Below, one piece after another: positions 6,291 to 8,895 of a DNA stretch of 8,895 nt. Below the pieces are notes generated by a model. That model searched no databases. It was not told the DNA's origin and worked only from the letters and a program-made list of their open reading frames with translations. The position numbers and the translations under genes are program-made. Source of the stretch: Thermomicrobiaceae bacterium (GTDB lineage Bacteria > Chloroflexota > Chloroflexia > Thermomicrobiales > Thermomicrobiaceae). The stretch covers positions 1-8,895 of the forward strand of contig JAICWZ010000052.1 in the NCBI GenBank assembly GCA_025966355.1, in the 5' to 3' direction. How positions within the stretch are numbered: position 1 is the first letter of the stretch; every line of letters begins with the position of its first letter.

Positions 6291-8261
6291 ATGCGAAAAA
6301 TCACGCCGATCAAGCTGATTTCCGCTGCGATCGTACTGGTTGTTGGACTGCTGATCGCCGTCGCGGTTATGCAGAACGGCCCTCGGGACGACGGTGTCAA
6401 CGTCACCCAGATCGTCCAACGACTTCAGGAAGGCGATGTCGCCAAGGTCGTCGTCCACGCCGATGGACGAACGGCCGACGTCACCTTTGCCGACAAGACC
6501 GAGAAGACGGTCGTCCTCCCACCTGGGGAGTCGTTCACCAGCTTTTTGACCGAGTCGAACATCCCACCGAGCCAATGGCCACCCGTTCAGCTTGAGCGCG
6601 CATCGAGCTGGTCCGCCGGTTCATCACTGATTCTCAAGGTATTGCTGATCGTCGCGATCGGCGGATTCATGATCTTCATGTTCCGCAAGCTCAGCCCCGG
6701 CGCGATCGGCTCGAACACCGCGCGCCGCGGCGCCTTTGAACCGATCCGACCAGGCGAACGGATGGTGACGTTCGATGATGTCGCCGGCTCGGAAGAGGTG
6801 AAAGAAGAAGTCTCCGACATCGTCGACTTCCTTCGGGAACCCGATCGCTTTCGCGAGGTCGGCGCCCGTATCCCACGCGGTGTCCTGCTGGCGGGCCCTC
6901 CCGGTACCGGTAAGACATTGATCGCTCGGGCGTTGGCCGGTGAAGCGCGCGCGTCATTCTTTTCGGTCAGCGGCTCCGAATTCGTGGAACTCTACGTCGG
7001 CGTCGGCGCCTCGCGCGTCCGTGAACTTTTCCGCAAGGCGAAGGAGAATGCGCCTTCGATCGTGTTTGTCGACGAAATCGATGCGATCGGTCGTCGCCGT
7101 GGTCGCGCTGAGCAGAGCACAGAATATGATCAGACACTCAATCAGATTCTGGTCGAGATGGACGGATTCGAGGAACGCACCACCGTCGTCGTGGTCGCCG
7201 CCACCAACCGTATCGACATCCTCGATTCAGCGCTTCTTCGTCCCGGTCGCTTCGACCGCAAGGTGATCGTCGATCTGCCCGATCGCGCGGCACGCTCGGC
7301 GATCCTCGGCGTCCACGGCCGCGGCAAACCGTTCGAACCGGACGTTGATTTCGATGAAGTCGCCGCCCGCACGACCGGCATGACCGGCGCCGACCTCAGC
7401 AATATCGTCAACGAAGCCGCCATCCTGGCCGGCCGCGCCCGTCGCCCAACGATCGGTATGGCGGATATGCTCGAAGCGCTCGATCGCACCATCGCCGGTC
7501 CGGCCCGCAATTCCCGCCGGTTCACCGAACAAGAGCGACAGGTCGTGGCTTACCACGAGGCTGGACACGCCGTTGTCGCCCATCTTCTGCCGAACGCCGA
7601 CACCGTGCGCAAAGTCTCGATCGTCTCGCGCGGGCAGGCGGGTGGCTACACGATGATCATCCCCGACGAAGATCGCGGCCTCTGGACGCGCGCGCAGCTG
7701 TCGGATCGCTTGAGCGCACTGCTTGGCGGACTGGCCGCCGAAGAGGTGACCTTCGGTGATATCACCACCGGATCCTCGAATGATCTCGAGCGCACCTCCA
7801 GCATCGCGTCGTCAATGGTGCACAAATACGGGATGAGCCAGCGGTTCGGGCTGCTATCGACGATGTCTTCCGCCAGCGACGTTGGTCAGATCTCGCCGCA
7901 AACAGCGTATACGGCCGAACAAGAGACGCGTGAACTGGTCAGTCTGGCGCACGAAACGGCGCTCATGGTGCTCCGAACGCATCGCGATGATCTTGAACGG
8001 GTAGCGCAGCGGCTGCTCGCAGTTGAGACAATCGAGGCGAATGAGCTGGTTGGGCTGATAAACGCGCCGCGCCCGATGGTCATGCCGGCGCCGGCCATCA
8101 GCAGCGGCAGTCTCCCGGCGACGCCGGAGCCGAAAGCGCAGCCCAATCACGCTCGCCCGTCTCGTCGCGCTGGTCGGGCGGCCGTCGCGGTCGCCGCGTT
8201 CACCCGGCAGGCCGTCGTCAACGCGGTCCGCGGCTCCAATCAGGAAGTCGACCCGACCTAG
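6291..8261 (+). CDS. ftsH: ATP-dependent zinc metalloprotease FtsH
   Basis: A 656-residue membrane AAA+ protease that forms hexamers and degrades unassembled or damaged membrane proteins and selected regulators. TM1 is about 8-27, an extracytoplasmic domain spans about 30-105, and TM2 about 113-131. The AAA+ module has Walker A GPPGTGKT (202-209), pore loop [10 protein letters not shown], Walker B IVFVDE (257-262), sensor 1 N306 and arginine fingers R317 and R320 in LRPGRFD. The peptidase has zinc site HEAGH (422-426) with third ligand D498 in SSNDLE. All catalytic residues are present and the length is normal for the family. Residues 591-656 form a Pro/Ala-rich, basic tail with an Ala/Val-rich, Arg-containing stretch (about 624-648). 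The start ATG 6291 follows GGGGA (6282-6286). The gene appears monocistronic, between the upstream dyad/promoter region and a strong terminator. Confidence 0.98.
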   Translation: MRKITPIKLISAAIVLVVGLLIAVAVMQNGPRDDGVNVTQIVQRLQEGDVAKVVVHADGRTADVTFADKTEKTVVLPPGESFTSFLTESNIPPSQWPPVQLERASSWSAGSSLILKVLLIVAIGGFMIFMFRKLSPGAIGSNTARRGAFEPIRPGERMVTFDDVAGSEEVKEEVSDIVDFLREPDRFREVGARIPRGVLLAGPPGTGKTLIARALAGEARASFFSVSGSEFVELYVGVGASRVRELFRKAKENAPSIVFVDEIDAIGRRRGRAEQSTEYDQTLNQILVEMDGFEERTTVVVVAATNRIDILDSALLRPGRFDRKVIVDLPDRAARSAILGVHGRGKPFEPDVDFDEVAARTTGMTGADLSNIVNEAAILAGRARRPTIGMADMLEALDRTIAGPARNSRRFTEQERQVVAYHEAGHAVVAHLLPNADTVRKVSIVSRGQAGGYTMIIPDEDRGLWTRAQLSDRLSALLGGLAAEEVTFGDITTGSSNDLERTSSIASSMVHKYGMSQRFGLLSTMSSASDVGQISPQTAYTAEQETRELVSLAHETALMVLRTHRDDLERVAQRLLAVETIEANELVGLINAPRPMVMPAPAISSGSLPATPEPKAQPNHARPSRRAGRAAVAVAAFTRQAVVNAVRGSNQEVDPT

Positions 8262-8285
8262 GTTCAGAACACACAACGCATGAAG

Positions 8286-8315
8286 AACGGGCAGCCGACT
8301 GGTTGCCCGTTTTCT
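8286..8315 (+). terminator. Intrinsic terminator after ftsH
   Basis: AACGGGCAGCC (8286-8296), tetraloop GACT (8297-8300) and GGTTGCCCGTT (8301-8311) form an 11-base-pair stem with one G-T wobble. The stem runs into TTTT then CT (8310-8315). It starts 25 bases after the ftsH stop. Read on the other strand, the same stem is followed by TTCTTCAT, a weak T-run, so it may also end the convergent PH-domain gene whose stop is at 8341. Confidence 0.88.
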
Positions 8316-8340
8316 CATCATCGTTTCCGGGTTCGGTCTG

Positions 8341-8895
8341 TCAGCGTTCTGGCTGACCACCGGTCAGACGCGCGCGTTTGATCTCGTATTCGGCTTCAGA
8401 GAGCACGCCGGATGAGCGGAGGTTGTCGAGCGATTCCAGCAGTTGCGAGCGATCGTCCGCGACGAACTGCTGCGGCGCCAGGCGCCCATGCCCTTCGAGC
8501 GCATTGCGCGCGTCGAGAATCGCACGCTTGAAATCGAGCGGAGCTTTCAAGGCATCCAGCCGATTGAGGCCGACATCGCTGCCGGTGATAATCTCGATCG
8601 TCCCGTAGTTGAACATCCGGCCGAAGAGCGACTGCGTGAGCAGAATATCGTTGACTTTCTCCAACGACGAATCAAAAACGCGGCGACTGAGGAGTCCCTC
8701 CACCTGCACGATGCGGTCGTTCGTAACGGCAAACACCTCGATACGCCAGGAGAAGAAAATGATGAGCGCGATGGCGATCGGGATAAGGCTGATCACCCAG
8801 AGCGCGATCCCGATATACGTATTGTAGGAGACCGCCATCCAGGTACCGACGCCGATGAGAATGAGCGCCGCGATGATGTAGAGCGCCAATCGTCC
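8341..8895 (-). CDS. Membrane PH-domain (DUF304/bPH2-like) protein with C-terminal SHOCT motif, 5' end missing
   Basis: The frame is open to the right edge of the window. The first possible start inside it (a TTG at 8889-8887) falls directly at a membrane segment, so the true N-terminus is probably beyond the edge. Numbering from that TTG, two transmembrane segments span about 2-20 and 26-46. A bacterial PH/DUF304-like domain follows at about 48-125 (VTNDRI; GLLSRRVFDSSLEKVNDI; SLFGRMFNYGTIEI; TGSD). After a charged linker, the C-terminus (about 148-176) reads QLLESLDNLRSSGVLSEAEY. This fits the SHOCT pattern (LxxLxxLxxxGxLTxxEFxxxKxxLL), a short domain found at the ends of many membrane and stress proteins. 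Role unknown; PH domains of this type are thought to serve in protein or membrane binding. It converges on ftsH and may share its terminator. Confidence 0.87.
   Translation of the reverse strand, partial: GRLALYIIAALILIGVGTWMAVSYNTYIGIALWVISLIPIAIALIIFFSWRIEVFAVTNDRIVQVEGLLSRRVFDSSLEKVNDILLTQSLFGRMFNYGTIEIITGSDVGLNRLDALKAPLDFKRAILDARNALEGHGRLAPQQFVADDRSQLLESLDNLRSSGVLSEAEYEIKRARLTGGQPER

Noticed and set aside
6080..6595. 171-codon open frame on the + strand across the ftsH start
   Set aside because: It overlaps the first 300 bases of ftsH out of frame, its product is Arg-rich without domains, and no good ribosome binding site precedes it.
1..8895. CRISPR array, insertion sequence, phage or toxin-antitoxin signals
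   Set aside because: No regularly spaced repeats, transposase or integrase motifs, or small paired genes were found; composition looks even across the window.

Overview
The window is a high-GC (about 60 % by eye) bacterial chromosomal segment with compact gene packing. It holds eight protein genes: seven on the + strand and one on the - strand. I see no mobile element, CRISPR array, rRNA or tRNA. The FtsH style ([10 protein letters not shown] pore loop, [12 protein letters not shown] segment), the MacB-like exporter with a tandem permease and short-hairpin adaptor, and the winged-helix AAA ATPase together suggest Chloroflexota, perhaps a Thermomicrobia-like lineage. This taxonomic call is an inference from memory of such proteins, and I hold it at about even odds.

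Region 1 (1-4585) is a tightly spaced + strand run. It starts with the 3' end of trmD (tRNA m1G37 methyltransferase), followed after 2 bases by a small GlsB/YeaQ/YmgE-type membrane protein. After 8 bases comes a MacB/LolD-type ABC ATPase, then after about 80 bases a 780-residue permease made of two tandem MacB/FtsX units. A HlyD/MacA-type adaptor follows, whose start codon overlaps the permease stop (ATGAGTAG). ATPase, permease and adaptor should form one MacAB/YknXYZ-like export or mechanotransmission complex.

Region 2 (4586-6037) is a 174-base spacer and a single gene with a strong AAGGAG ribosome binding site. It encodes a 425-residue AAA+ ATPase with an N-terminal winged-helix-like domain. 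It belongs to a family I recall as widespread but uncharacterised.

Region 3 (6038-8315) is a 253-base spacer, then ftsH and its terminator. The spacer carries a 37-base near-perfect dyad immediately upstream of a TATACT -10-like box. ftsH encodes the membrane AAA+ zinc protease with all catalytic motifs intact, and it ends at a strong intrinsic terminator.

Region 4 (8341-8895, - strand) is a convergent gene cut by the window edge. It encodes a membrane protein with two transmembrane segments, a bacterial PH (DUF304-like) domain and a C-terminal SHOCT motif.

Most of the window is ordinary envelope and quality-control housekeeping. The points most worth a second look are the winged-helix AAA ATPase beside ftsH, the dyad in front of ftsH, the internally duplicated permease, and a marked excess of the palindrome CGATCG.
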